Source of the DNA: Gnetum montanum
Taxonomy: Eukaryota > Streptophyta > Gnetopsida > Gnetales > Gnetaceae
DNA length: 28,682 nt
Direction of reading: 5' to 3'
NCBI GenBank assembly: GCA_015680685.1
Contig: MNCI01016414.1
Coordinates: forward strand, 339,037-367,718
The position numbers were made by a program, and so were the translations under genes. Under the pieces are notes generated by a model that made no database searches, was not told the origin of the DNA, and saw only the letters and a program-made list of their open reading frames with translations. The stretch's first letter is position 1; every line of letters starts with the position of its first letter. Below are positions 11,391-21,324 of this stretch, in pieces.

Positions 11391-11728
11391 AGATGTCTCC
11401 CTAAAAAGAAAGATGCCTTTCCTAAAGTGAAGACATCTCCAGTCTATAGAAGACATCTACCAAAAATAGTATACATCTCTACCAAGAGTACGACTTTCAT
11501 AGAAGATGTCTCTTCAGAAAGATAGACATCTCCCTTGAAGTATAGATGTCTATAGTACAAAGAAGACATCTTTCAAAAATAGTAGACATCTCTCCCAAGA
11601 ACAAAGCTCTCATAGGGGACATCTACATGATACTAGAGACGTCTATGCCAATGAAGAAGAAAAGCTCTAACATGTTGTATTGATTAGGAAACATCTGAAA
11701 GACTCTAGATCCATATGGGAAACATCTA
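11391..11728 (+). repeat. AGACATCT/AGATGTCT motif array in U3 of element C
   Basis: Eight exact copies of one octamer lie within about 200 bases, in both orientations. AGACATCT is at 11431, 11451, 11524, 11564 and 11584; its complement AGATGTCT is at 11391, 11504 and 11544. At least six one- or two-base variants also occur, as far as 11728. Part of the array is a 113-bp tandem duplication (units begin near 11449 and 11562). Its place upstream of the TATA box suggests a multi-site enhancer. Confidence 0.75.
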
Positions 11729-11764
11729 AGAAGGTAAATAGAAAGCTTCCTAAGGTTTTGGGTC

Positions 11765-11771
11765 TATATAA
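11765..11771 (+). promoter_or_regulatory. TATA box of element C LTR
   Basis: TATATAA lies about 645 bases into the LTR, directly downstream of the motif array. Transcription would start some 30 bases further on, leaving roughly 400 bases of R-U5. Confidence 0.65.
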
Positions 11772-12213
11772 TTATGTATGCCTTCATCCATGAAGAAGAG
11801 AATAGTTTGTATGCAAGGAGAACTGGGCAAGAGAGATTGGATGAGCATATTGGGTAAGTGCAAAAGATGATTGTAGCTCCAAGATCAGCTTGTGGTGTGT
11901 TGATCTATGTATTCTATTCTCTTGTATCTCACTTGTAAGTTGAAATCTCAATCCTAGCTTGTGGAAGAGATTTCTCTTGGTTGTGTCTTTCATCAAGAAC
12001 AACCATTGTGTGATTGTAGAGCCTTAGGCTCTACAATATCATTTGAGTGTGATAGGTTTCAAATGCTTGTGGATTGTGTGAACCGTATTGTAATCTTCGA
12101 ATAATTTAATTGAAGATAGCTAGTTTTCTTATTTTTCTAGCAAATAAATTTATCTTTGCATAATATCTAGATTTAGTGCATTGAAGGTGATTTAATTGTG
12201 GAGTGAACCTACT

Positions 12214-13678
12214 CCGAGTCATGGACATTCCAGCTAATATTTGCACATTTATGGCTCCAAAAATATTTGCCACTGGCACAACAGGAACATTAAATAGCTC
12301 TTTTATATGCTCGATGATAATCTCCACTACTCTTGATGCATCTTGGTGATGCATGACCACTACTATCACACCTTCTCCAATTTCTAACATCACCTAGAAC
12401 GATGCAGCGTTTCAAAATTTGTTGTGCCCAATCATCATTCCCTCCTACTGTAAAGATACTTGCCCACTAGTAGGTCCTATGGATATCATAGGCCTTACAG
12501 AGTCATCCCTTACTTTGTACAGAGCAGAACCTTCCCTTGCTCCCCATATAATGGTTTTTGCAATTTTTTACAAGTGACTCACTAAAGTCCTATAGTCTTG
12601 TTGTGGCAATGGAGCTTGTTGTTTAGGTTTATCACCAATAGGTGTTGACCCACTAGGTCCTGCTTGTTGCTACTATCCAGTTATTGGAACATTACCTACA
12701 AGTGTAGAACCTAATGCTCCCTTAGTACTTGCTAGCTTTTCAAGCTAATCCTTCTTAGGTAGCACTACCTTAAACATCTCTGTGTAGGATGAATTCTGGG
12801 CTTTCCTTGTAACATCATTTATGTAGTCCAGGGTTCCAACTTGCTTACACAACTTCCTGATTAGGCAAGGGAAAGGCAATGTGAGTTTCTATTCCTTCTT
12901 CTCCTCAAACCTTCTTTGGATCTCTAGGAAGAGAAAATGGGCTATGTTAACATTGAATTTTTCCATCAAGATTGCACTTCCTCTTGCTACATAAGTAGAG
13001 ATCCTATTGAGTGTTTTAGTTGGAAACAAGTGATAAGTTCTGATCTTAAAATATATCTTTTCCTCAGTAGTTAGCTTCTTATAATCCTTGTCCTCTTTTC
13101 AATAGGGTCTTTATAGCCATATCTTCTTTGCATCTGTGTCAAACCTAGTGGATATTTGTGCAACACTGGCTTTGACATTTGGGATGTTAAGTGCCTTGGT
13201 AATAGCTTCAATAGAATATGGCATGAGACTCCTTCAATCTTTACTGTTGCATCATCTTGTTTTGGCTTCCAAAACTAGTACACCTCTCCTAGGTACCATT
13301 CAGCATTAGTTGATAAGATTGGCCATAAGAGAGAGCCTTGGAGTTGTGTTTGATAGCTTCAGGAGCAAACTCCATGAATGGTCCAAAATTCAATTCCACA
13401 ATGACTATGGGCATAATGGATTTTTCTTGGATTACCCAAAGGTATTCTATCGACAACATAAGATGTTTTCCTTGTTCTAGTATTGGTCGTGCCTCTACCT
13501 TGGCTTGTGTAGATTATTTTGTAGTAGGAATCTATTGATGGATAATGAAGGATTTGGCCTCATGATCTTCTTGTTTTGCCTATGAAGTTTGTTCTCTTAC
13601 TTGTCCTCTTCCTCGACCTCTTAGTCTCTTGCTTCTCAGCTATGAAGGTTCCTCTACTGTGAGTCTCTTTGGAGCCAT
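12214..13678 (-). pseudogene. Gene 2 of element D (3' part cut off by element C)
   Basis: This is the N-terminal half of the family's second gene in a diverged subfamily. It starts MAPKRLTVEEPS and has a basic Arg/Lys/Gly stretch (RSKRLRGRGRGQVREQ) that could act as a nuclear localisation or RNA-binding signal. The conserved block VELNFGPFMEFAPEAIKH, the plant-transposon-like domain, a GPSGS and Gln/Pro linker ending PLPQQDYR, and the block VVVMHHQDASRVVE with HIKELFNVPVVP follow. Homology with B stops just after the SMT residues near 12214, where C is inserted. The coiled-coil half must lie left of the window. Multiple stops are present. Confidence 0.7.
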
Positions 13679-13876
13679 CTACAATCATTAAGAATTCATT
13701 TGAGCGTATCCAAGGATTTAAATAGGTCTTATTAGCTCATACTCCTTTCCTGGATCCTTGGTTTAATTTAATTTTTATCCTTATTATTAGTTATGGCTCT
13801 TATTATGATTACAAAGTTAGAGAACTTTAAAAAGAAACCCTTAATGATTATATCTTTGATTGGTATGGCTTCTCAC
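13679..13876 (-). other. Predicted 5'-UTR intron of gene 2, element D
   Basis: On the minus strand the donor G|GTGAGA (GT at 13876-13875) and acceptor ATTGTAG (AG at 13680-13679) abut the gene 2 ATG. This mirrors the intron predicted in B and A. A CTAAT branch-like motif lies about 50 bases before the acceptor. Confidence 0.4.
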
Positions 13877-14146
13877 CATCATCATTTTCTTGTCTATTGT
13901 ACCATTGAATGCTTGGCTAGGAGAATTAGTTAAGTCCATTGGTTTTATTTCATTAATTTGATTAGAATATTCTTATTTATTTCTATACTTACCCTTAATA
14001 TTATCTTCTGGTGATAGANCTGAAATTAGAGTTGGCGTGAGGAAGTTATGTAGCTAGGAAGTTCAAGCATCAAAGCTCAGAAAAACTGCATAAACTCCAT
14101 TTGCTTTGAAATGGCAGAATGAAAAAAATTTCTAACTTCTCACATG
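13877..14146 (-). other. Gene 2 leader of element D
   Basis: This untranslated leader between TATA box and predicted intron has no gene. A single undetermined base (N) is at 14019. Confidence 0.4.
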
Positions 14147-14252
14147 TATATATAGATTTTTATAAGCACAACATCATAGATGTGACATCGTAGCTGCAAC
14201 ATCATAGGACATATGACATCATAGATACGATGTCATTACTGCAAAATTTTGG
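14147..14252 (-). promoter_or_regulatory. Internal promoter of gene 2, element D
   Basis: On the minus strand a TATATATA box (plus-strand 14147-14154) is preceded by about five spaced copies of a GACATCATAG / GATGTC-type unit (14168-14252). The order and spacing match the GATATC array before gene 2 in B, of which these units look like diverged versions. Confidence 0.55.
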
Positions 14253-15594
14253 ATTTTTGGCAAACTTTGATGAAAAATTAAGTCAATTGAATAGTTTGGA
14301 AATGTACAGGCTATCTGAAGGGTCTTGAATCATAGATGATTCTTGGATTATGAAAATTTGGCATTTGAAGTTCATAAAGAAGGAATCTTGAATAAAGAAG
14401 CTTAATTAGATATATATGAGATGGAGAGAGAATTGTCAAAAGTATAGTTAGATATAAAGACTTAGGAAAGTAAAAGTTAGTAGTTAAAGTGTCTTGGACA
14501 CACAAGATGATGTGGAATTGATCATCAAGTATGAGATATAAGCATTATACAAGTAGGTCCTCCCCAAAGCAGCTTTACCCCTCAGTGCCCTTGTATAACT
14601 ACACCTACAAGTGTCCATATGCAGTCAAGGAGTTGAATGTAGAACATACCGATCTTACAAAACATACATGTTAGGATCACAAAAATGGAAAAATAACATT
14701 ATATTATACAAAACCATAGAATGATGATTAAATATACTAGTGAGGTGGAACAGGATTAGAAAGGATTGCAGAAATTGGAACATGAGGTGTCTAACCATAG
14801 GCATAATGAATCCTTATGTGTAAGATATGGTTAAAGTAATCATTAGCCCTTCTATCCAAGATTCAAACCAAGTTCATATGACTTACCAGTGACATCACAT
14901 TATATCATCCCCAAAACTATCAACCATAAGACTATCACTGTTGCAATAAGTATTATCACTTGGAAATGTAGTTCAAGGAAGGAGTTTATTAATAGCACAC
15001 TTTATTTTTTTGAGATTTTTGAGAAGCCACCTACCTTCAAGCTTAGGTAATATGTCTTTCCAGTGGAACCTCCAAAAATTTTATTTTGTACATTTATTAT
15101 ATTTTTACGATGTCAACCTTATTGAAGGACTACCTTTAGGCATGGGTAACATGTCTTTCCAATGACATGACAAGGTAGCACTTATTGTACTCATACTTTC
15201 ATTTTTCTTTAGAACTCAAGAAAATAATACAATCTTAACAATAGGATAAAACTCATAGTAGTAGTCTCAAGGAATCCACAAATCCCCTTGATGTCACACC
15301 CTTTTCATTCCCACTTGGTTCTTCACTTTTCTATCCCCATATAATGATCACAAGTTTATTTTAGTTTTATTGTGAAAAGAATATTATTATGGCCATGGTA
15401 AGAACCTCTTATTAATGAAAATGAGTGGATGAATGATGTGGTCTCACTATATATAGAATTAATGCTTCTATAATTTGATAACATAGGGTAACCTTCACCT
15501 TATTGGAACTACATCTTGTTTTATTCCTTCACACTTTATTGAAAAATTCAAAAAAAATATGTATAAGAAAATTGATGAAAAATCATAAAGAAAT
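14253..15594 (-). other. Conserved non-coding spacer of element D (left portion)
   Basis: No gene is supported. Blocks shared with A and B include GGTCCTCCCCAAAGCAG (about 14552-14570), the TATGTCTTTCCAGTGGAACC block (15029-15073), and CCCCTTGATGTCACACCC (15284-15301). The second of these is partly duplicated at 15130-15168, which is not seen in A or B. Short ORFs in the spacer have no conserved counterpart. The spacer is split by element B and continues at 24270. Confidence 0.55.
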
Positions 15595-16419
15595 TGATGA
15601 GTGGCGAGGTACCCCTACACTCAACCATACGAATACGAGCGTTACATGCGCAATCTGGTTGAACTCCGCAAATGGACTAGTTGTGGCATCTAGACAGTTA
15701 ACCTTAGATTGCAGTTCGCTGTCTTCCTATCTAGACTAGTATTATCTTTGTCACGTATGGTTTAGTCCAGAGTGAGGTGTATGATGTTGTTTCTAATCTA
15801 ATGCTACTCCTGAAGGCAATGGAAAGTCATATTTTCTAAGCTAAGGGAGAAAGGGTGAGAAGGAATCTAGCTAGCCTAAGTGCGATGAGCATCTATTCCT
15901 TGATCATCCGTACACATCTTAGACTTTGTGCATGACTACTACTAGGATCACCAAGCACAGATCCTAGGTATGCTACTGGGTTACCAAGTAGTCACACTTA
16001 AATGCTCGTAATCAAGTCGTACTCATTCCGTGTTTTAGCATGAGTTTAAGGGTGAGAGAGATTAACTAGTAAAGCAGTAAATAACAATTAATTAAATGAT
16101 TAATCAAAGTGAATGCTGCAATAATGAAGTAATCTCAATCTTTATTTTTGGTCATGTGCGTGTCCAAGTACATCACACTCAAATAAAGGATGTCGTACAA
16201 TTACATTCACCACACTACGGACATACACGGAGAGGAAAAGGGTTGAAAGAAAGAAATTGAAATGCTTAAACTAAAACTGACTAACTTCCTAATGATCTAT
16301 CGATGTCTAACTCTTCTATCTACCTCTTATTTACAAATGAGAAGACAGGCTGCGATATCGTGTATGCGATATCGTGGGTTGGGCTACGATATCATGGTCG
16401 CCCAAATGACGACTCATCA
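15595..16419 (-). repeat. 3' LTR of element B
   Basis: This 825-bp LTR is bounded by TGATGAGT/ACTCATCA inverted ends. By eye it differs from the 5' LTR at roughly 50 sites in about 790 aligned bases, mostly transitions, so the insertion is old. It carries three GATATC units (16351-16395) where the 5' LTR has two. Its TATA box has decayed to TGTAAATA (plus-strand 16328-16335), and AATAAA remains (plus-strand 16141-16146). Confidence 0.9.
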
Positions 16420-16453
16420 TACCCCCACAACTGAATAAAAGTTCATCCTCAAG
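16420..16453 (-). promoter_or_regulatory. Polypurine tract region of element B
   Basis: On the minus strand CTTGAGGATGAAC is followed by TTCAGTTGTGGGGGTA, directly before the LTR start TGATGAGT. It corresponds to the CTCGAGGACGAG and G-run of element A. Confidence 0.75.
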
Positions 16454-16583
16454 TTATAGTGATTACACAGTGGATAGGTATGGGATTATTAGATGGGCAA
16501 ATGGGATTATGCCGCAGTGTGAAATGAAAACAAAATAAAGACACAACACAAAGAATGTGTTACAACTACAAAAATTTTGGAAC
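16454..16583 (-). other. 3' untranslated region of element B
   Basis: A/T-rich sequence between the gene 2 stop and the polypurine region, homologous to 7398-7551 of element A. There is no gene in it. Confidence 0.5.
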
Positions 16584-19369
16584 TCATGTACTTCCTAGTG
16601 GTGGTGGCTCCTCCATTGGTGCTTTCCCTTTGTCTTGTGCTCCAGGCTTTGAGACTTGATGGCATTGAAGTATGGCTTGGAGCTTCTCCTCTTCGGTCCA
16701 AGGGTCTTGTGTCGTCCATGCTAATGTTCCGATGTTTGATGGAGTCAGCACTTCCCACAGACAGGGTAGTTGCAGAAACATTTGATTGGCCTTAACATAC
16801 TAGGCCGCAAATACCCGTTGTTCCTCTTCATAGGCTCTAGCTTTATCTTTGTATTCTTGAAAATATGCTAGCTGTTGATCCAAATTTGCTACGACACCTT
16901 TTTGGCCTTGGTAGCTTGCCTTTACCACCTCAAGTTCAGAATTTGTGACCTCCAGTTTTTCCAACAACTTCTTACATTCTGCAAATTCTGCTTCATATTT
17001 AACATAGGTGGTTGCTACCTGTTGCTCGAGCTCTGTCCTCAAGTGCCCTGCTATTAACATGGCAAGGTTGGCATACTGCAGGTTTTCCAACTCCATGTAT
17101 TCTATGAGATCTTGGATCTGCAAGTCCCGGTTCTTAACTTCCTCTTTGTGGGCAAAGGCATATGTGTCTAATATGGCTTGCCAGTTAGTGTGTTGAGCAC
17201 TGATAGCATTGATGTGGACCATGGCTATATGGATCTCCTTCTCAAGGATTTGTTTGTACATCCCTACCTGATCTCAGAAGTGCTCCTTCAGCTTTTCATG
17301 TCATTTAGCCTCATTTTGCCACATGCTTATTTCAATAGATGTCTTTTGACAAATTGCACGTACCTCCTCCATTGAGATGATTCTATTCTCCTTGGCTAAA
17401 CAACTTATGTCTTGGTTGACCCAAATGAATTGTTCTTGCAATTGATGGAAGTGTTCCTCGAGAATGTTCTTTTGCTTTTCTACAGTGGTCAACCGAAGGT
17501 TGTCAGCAGCAAGCTATTTATTTTCCTCTTGTAAGACATTGAGTGCTTTAAGATGCGCATGAGTTTGTGCCTCTGCTGCAGAGGCATCCTAAATAGCCTT
17601 CTCTTTTTCATCAGCCACCTTTTTATTCTCCGCTATTACCTTGGTTAGTTGCTCAGTTTTGAAATTATCAAGCTGGTCTGCGGGAATGAATTGTAGAGGG
17701 TCTCAATGTGTTGCTTGTAGGGCCACGAGCTATTCTTGCAATTTCTGCACTTCTGCTTCCGCATGCTCAGCCCTCACTTCTGTTAAGACCAGCTTCCCCT
17801 TTGTGGAAATGAGGTCTGACTGAATTACCATATCATCCTGAGGGATGTCAAACAGGGACATCATTATTTTCCCTATTTGGAGCAATCAATCAAGCACATC
17901 CTCATGTTCCGCAAGAGTCATTAAGGTTTTGGCTAAGGTTTGAGCATCCCGTGCTCCTATGAGATCTACTGGTGATACAACAGGTACATTGAATGATTCT
18001 TTGATGTGGTCCACAACCACTTCTGCAGCTCCCGCAGCATTATGGTGTTGCATGACTACCACAGTGGTCCCTTCACCAGTTTCTAATTGCACCTAGAAAG
18101 ATGTCGTGTTTCCTGAGATCTATTGTGACCATCTACTTTCCCCTCTTCCTGTGTGAATAGACACTTTGCCCCTTGTATCCAAAGAAACAATCGGCTGAAT
18201 GGTATCATCAATGATGTGGAAGAGGTTTGTGTCATCACGACTTCCCCAACCGACCGTCTCAACGATGACCCTGAGATGGTTCATCGACAGTCTGTAGTCT
18301 TGCGGCAGTGGTGGCTCCTCCTGGCCTATGCTAGGCCCTGCTTCCTATTGTTGGCTGGGACCTGTGCTTAGAGGTTGGCTGGGTCCTGCAAGTTGAGTTG
18401 CAGTTGGTCCAACTGTCTGTTCTTCTTCTTCTTCTGGTCCCAGCGTCTCGCCAGTGATTTTCCTTGGAGCTGGCAACTTTAACAATTTAGCATATGAAGC
18501 AGTCTGGGCTTTTGGAGGACATCATTAGTGTACCCCCGGATACCAGCACATCGACAAAGTTTTCTGATAAGACAAAGGAAAGGCAACACCATCTTCCCTG
18601 TCTTCTGTTCCTCGAACCACCTCAGGATCTTCGTTAAATATAGATGGGGTAGGTTAGTGTTAACCTTTTCCATCAGCACTACACATCCTCTAGCCGCATA
18701 CATTGATATTCTTTTTAAGCCCTTCGTGGGGAAGAGGTGATATGTTCCAATTTTGAAGTAAATCCTCTCTTCCGTCGTCAACTCACCAAATGTTTTATCT
18801 TTTCCATAAGCCCTTTCCAACCAATCCTATCGCACATCGGGGTCTGAACAGGTGGATAACTGAGCAACTTTGATCCTTGTATTTGGAAGGTTTAATACTT
18901 CCGAAATGGCCTGCATGGAGAAATCAACTGTCACACCACAAACGTTGATAGTGGTGCCTTACTCCCTATTGTGCCAGAATTGGTACATCTCCCCTAGGTA
19001 CAAAGCACCGCTTTCAGAGAAGATAGGCCATAAGGGAGATCCTTTGAGGTGATCCCTAACAGCCTCAGGAGTGAACTCTACGAAAGATTCAAAGTTCAAT
19101 TCCATAATCACCGCAACAAATGTGGACTTTTCATGGATGGCCTGAACACAATCTTGGGGCAACATGAGATGTTGTCCCTATTCAAGTGCTGCTGCAGTAC
19201 CTCCTTCTGCCTGCCTGGACTATACAGTAGGAGGATCCTCTTGATAAATGCTGAATGATTGCTCCTCCTGTTCTGCATGTTGTCCGGCAGGATCTTGTCA
19301 TCCACCTCTCCGAGATCGTTTGCTTCCACCTTGAGTAGGACCTTCCTATTGTCCACATTTTAGGGCCAT
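16584..19369 (-). pseudogene. Gene 2 of element B: plant-transposon-domain and coiled-coil protein
   Basis: This is the best-preserved copy, about 929 codons from MALKCGQ to PPPLGST and stop. The N-terminus has a basic stretch (GGSKRSRRGG). A conserved block follows (VIMELNFESFVEFTPEAV, GSPLWPIF). Residues of about 120-295 resemble the putative plant transposon protein family (Pfam PF20167, assigned from memory): VCGVTVDFSMQAISEVLNLP, RIYFKIGTYHLFPTKGLKR and LPFLCLIRKLCRCAGI. Then come a Glu-rich and GPS-repeat linker (about 300-350), the block VVVDHIKESFNVPVV (about 440), and a Glu/Lys/Gln coiled coil of some 350 residues. The conserved end contains AWTTQDPWTEEEKLQAIL. One frameshift (near 18490) and roughly a dozen stops break it. 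Several are CGA-to-TGA relative to A, for example in AK-HEKLKEHF-DQVG near 17270-17305. It has no enzyme motif that I recognise; its role is unknown. Confidence 0.8.
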
Positions 19370-19594
19370 CTGCAATCACACAGGGTCAAGCGTTAGTAAG
19401 GTTGTTTTTGAAGTTAAGTTATACCTTACTGCTAGCCTTAATTAATTAATTTACTTTATCTCCGTGTGATATTTCCTGAAAGATTGTAATAATGAGTCCT
19501 GTGACTTAGGTGGTTTCCAATTTTAGTTTCTTGGTATACCTAGGGATTAAATGATTTTTTGGGCACAATTATTCTAAGTGTTATAGCTAATTAC
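19370..19594 (-). other. Predicted 5'-UTR intron of gene 2, element B
   Basis: On the minus strand the donor AGG|GTAATT (GT at 19594-19593), a perfect TACTAAC branch motif (plus-strand 19392-19398) and the acceptor GATTGCAG (AG at 19371-19370) directly abut the gene 2 ATG. The length is 225 bases. The acceptor is equally well placed for splicing from a donor near the 5' LTR, which would make a subgenomic mRNA as in retroviral env. Inferred from sequence. Confidence 0.5.
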
Positions 19595-19845
19595 CCTAGA
19601 TGATGTCTTTTGGGCGATGATAAATTCCAAAAAATTTAGGCACTTTTTGACATATGTCCCTTCCCCACAACTAAGCTGAACACTCCAGGTTCAAGTAGGT
19701 TCAGATGGAATTAAAATCGAAGCACTAGCGAGCAAGATCGAGGTTGAAAACAAAGGTTTCACACTCGCGAGTCATAGAGAAAAATTTGAAAAACTCCCCC
19801 GCGTGAATGGCAAGAAATGATGCTAAGTGTTGCGGGGGGCTCACC
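19595..19845 (-). other. Gene 2 leader of element B
   Basis: Untranslated leader conserved with 4063-4348 of A, including GAACCTACTTGAACCTGGAG and TTGTGGGGAAGGG on the minus strand. No gene is in it. Confidence 0.45.
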
Positions 19846-19951
19846 TATTTATAGGTTTGGAGGGACGCGATATCGCATACGAGACATCGCATACGAGACA
19901 TCACGTACGCAATATCACATCACCCGTGATATCATGTACACGATATCACGG
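19846..19951 (-). promoter_or_regulatory. Internal promoter of gene 2, element B
   Basis: On the minus strand a TATA box TATAAATA (plus-strand 19846-19853) is preceded by six tandem units of 14-17 bases (19866-19951). Read on the plus strand they are GCGATATCGCATACGA, GACATCGCATACGA, GACATCACGTACGC, AATATCACATCACCC, GTGATATCATGTACAC and GATATCACGG. The unit is the same as that repeated upstream of the TATA box in the LTRs (24220-24247). The start codon lies about 480 bases downstream. Confidence 0.75.
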
Positions 19952-21324
19952 CCTATCAATGTTTTAGGCCTGAGGGGAAAATTGAATTTTTAGGGTTTTT
20001 TGGAAAATAAAATATGAAAGCAAGGACATGTGACACATGTTAAAGGTTGCTAGGGTAATTCCATTAATTTGAAAGGCACAATTAATTATGATGGTGTGGA
20101 TTTTATCAATAAAACCTCGGATGGTAGAAAAAGGCTATGTAATGGTACATAGGAATGTTGAAATTTAGAGGGATAATAATAGGGAAAGAACATTATGAAA
20201 AATTATGCTGAGGGTAAGAAATGGTGTGTGTGAACTATGTCATAAGTGAAGATTACAAAAGATTACACAAATGGGTCCTCCCCAAAGCAGGTTCCAACCT
20301 ATAATGCCCTTGTGTAACCACACTTAAAAGTGTCTGTGAGCACTAGAAGGGTTAAATGTAATCCACACTGATTCCACAAAACACACACATGTAAATATCA
20401 CCGGAATGAGGTAAGAATCCTATGCTACACACGACACGAGCTATAATTACACGAACAATGAGACGAGACGAAGTATAGAAGGGATCGTAGAGATTGGGAC
20501 ATGAGGTAACTGACCTAAGGCACAGTGAATCCTACATGTAAAGCATGATTAATGTGTCATTAACCCATCGTTCCAAGATCAGGACCAAGTCCATTCCTCT
20601 AATCAGTGACATCGCATTATTTCATCCCATGATGAGCAACTATGAGAGTACCATAACAACAAGGCGTACGATCACTTGGCGTTTTATTCAAGGGAGGAGT
20701 GAATTTTATTTTGTTTTGTGGCACTCTCTTTTTCTTTTCTTTCTTTCTTTCTTCTTTTTTTTTTCCTAAATACTGAATCCAGAGAAGTCGCCAACCTTCA
20801 GGCATGGGTGCATGTCTTTCCAGTGGAACCCCCTAGAATAGCGTTGGATTTTTGAGTGCCCTTTTGATTACTCTTACTCCCATTTTTCATTAGATCTACA
20901 AGGATCTTAGTATGCCACGTTGCATGATAACTCACACAAACGTCACTAAAGAGAATCCGCAAGTCCCCTTGATGTCACACCCTAGTCATTCCCTCTTGGT
21001 CCATCCTTCTTCATTCCAAGTACAATGAACACAAAATTAATTTTAAGTTTTAAGAATGTCAAGAATATCACTGTACCCTTGAACGGAACCTCTTATTTGT
21101 AGAATGGATGAGTGGGTGTAATGGGCTCACTATCCAAATAATTGATCGCTCAAAACTTGATAACATAGAACACACCTCAACCAACGATCCACATGAGTGC
21201 TTTATTCGTAGACGAGATTACTTACAAAAACATAAAAGAGACAAAAAGATAAAACAAGAAAGTTGAAAAATGAAAAACTAGAAAACAAAAAGTTGTAAAA
21301 TTAAAGAAAAATAAAAAATGGTTA
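19952..21324 (-). other. Conserved non-coding spacer of element B
   Basis: No supported gene. It contains the same blocks as A and D: GGGTCCTCCCCAAAGCAGG (about 20274-20292), the GCATGGGTGCATGTCTTTCC block (20791-20839), and CCCCTTGATGTCACACCC (about 20964-20981). A CTTT-rich tract (20728-20766) and an A-rich tract next to gag (about 21225-21320) are low-complexity. A block repeated in three diverged copies may have a cis or RNA function. Confidence 0.6.

Larger units (their letters stand above)
8445..12213 (+). mobile_element. Element C: Ty3/gypsy chromovirus fragment
   Basis: Pol from mid reverse transcriptase through chromodomain, polypurine tract and 3' LTR are present. Its 5' part continues left of the window, beyond element A. 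It is inserted in gene 2 of D and is the only element here with replication enzymes. Its LTRs and type differ from the A/B/D/E family. Confidence 0.85.
11121..12213 (+). repeat. 3' LTR of element C
   Basis: The LTR begins TGTAGGAACACC after the polypurine tract and probably ends CCTACT, a one-base decay of the expected CCTACA inverted end, giving about 1093 bp. The end is set partly by the return of homology to gene 2 of D (from about 12214) and could be off by a few bases. U3 holds a dense AGACATCT/AGATGTCT array, followed by a TATA box. No second copy is in the window, so LTR identity cannot be measured. Confidence 0.7.

Noticed and set aside
12106-12393. 95-codon minus-strand frame as one gene
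   Set aside because: Its last codons (below about 12214) are antisense LTR of element C; only the first part is gene 2 of D.
16577-16795. Plus-strand open frame of 72 codons
   Set aside because: It is antisense to the conserved C-terminus of gene 2 in B and has no conserved counterpart in A.
20545-20805. Short open frames at the CTTT tract on both strands
   Set aside because: They are created by low-complexity sequence within a conserved non-coding spacer; neither is matched in A or D.
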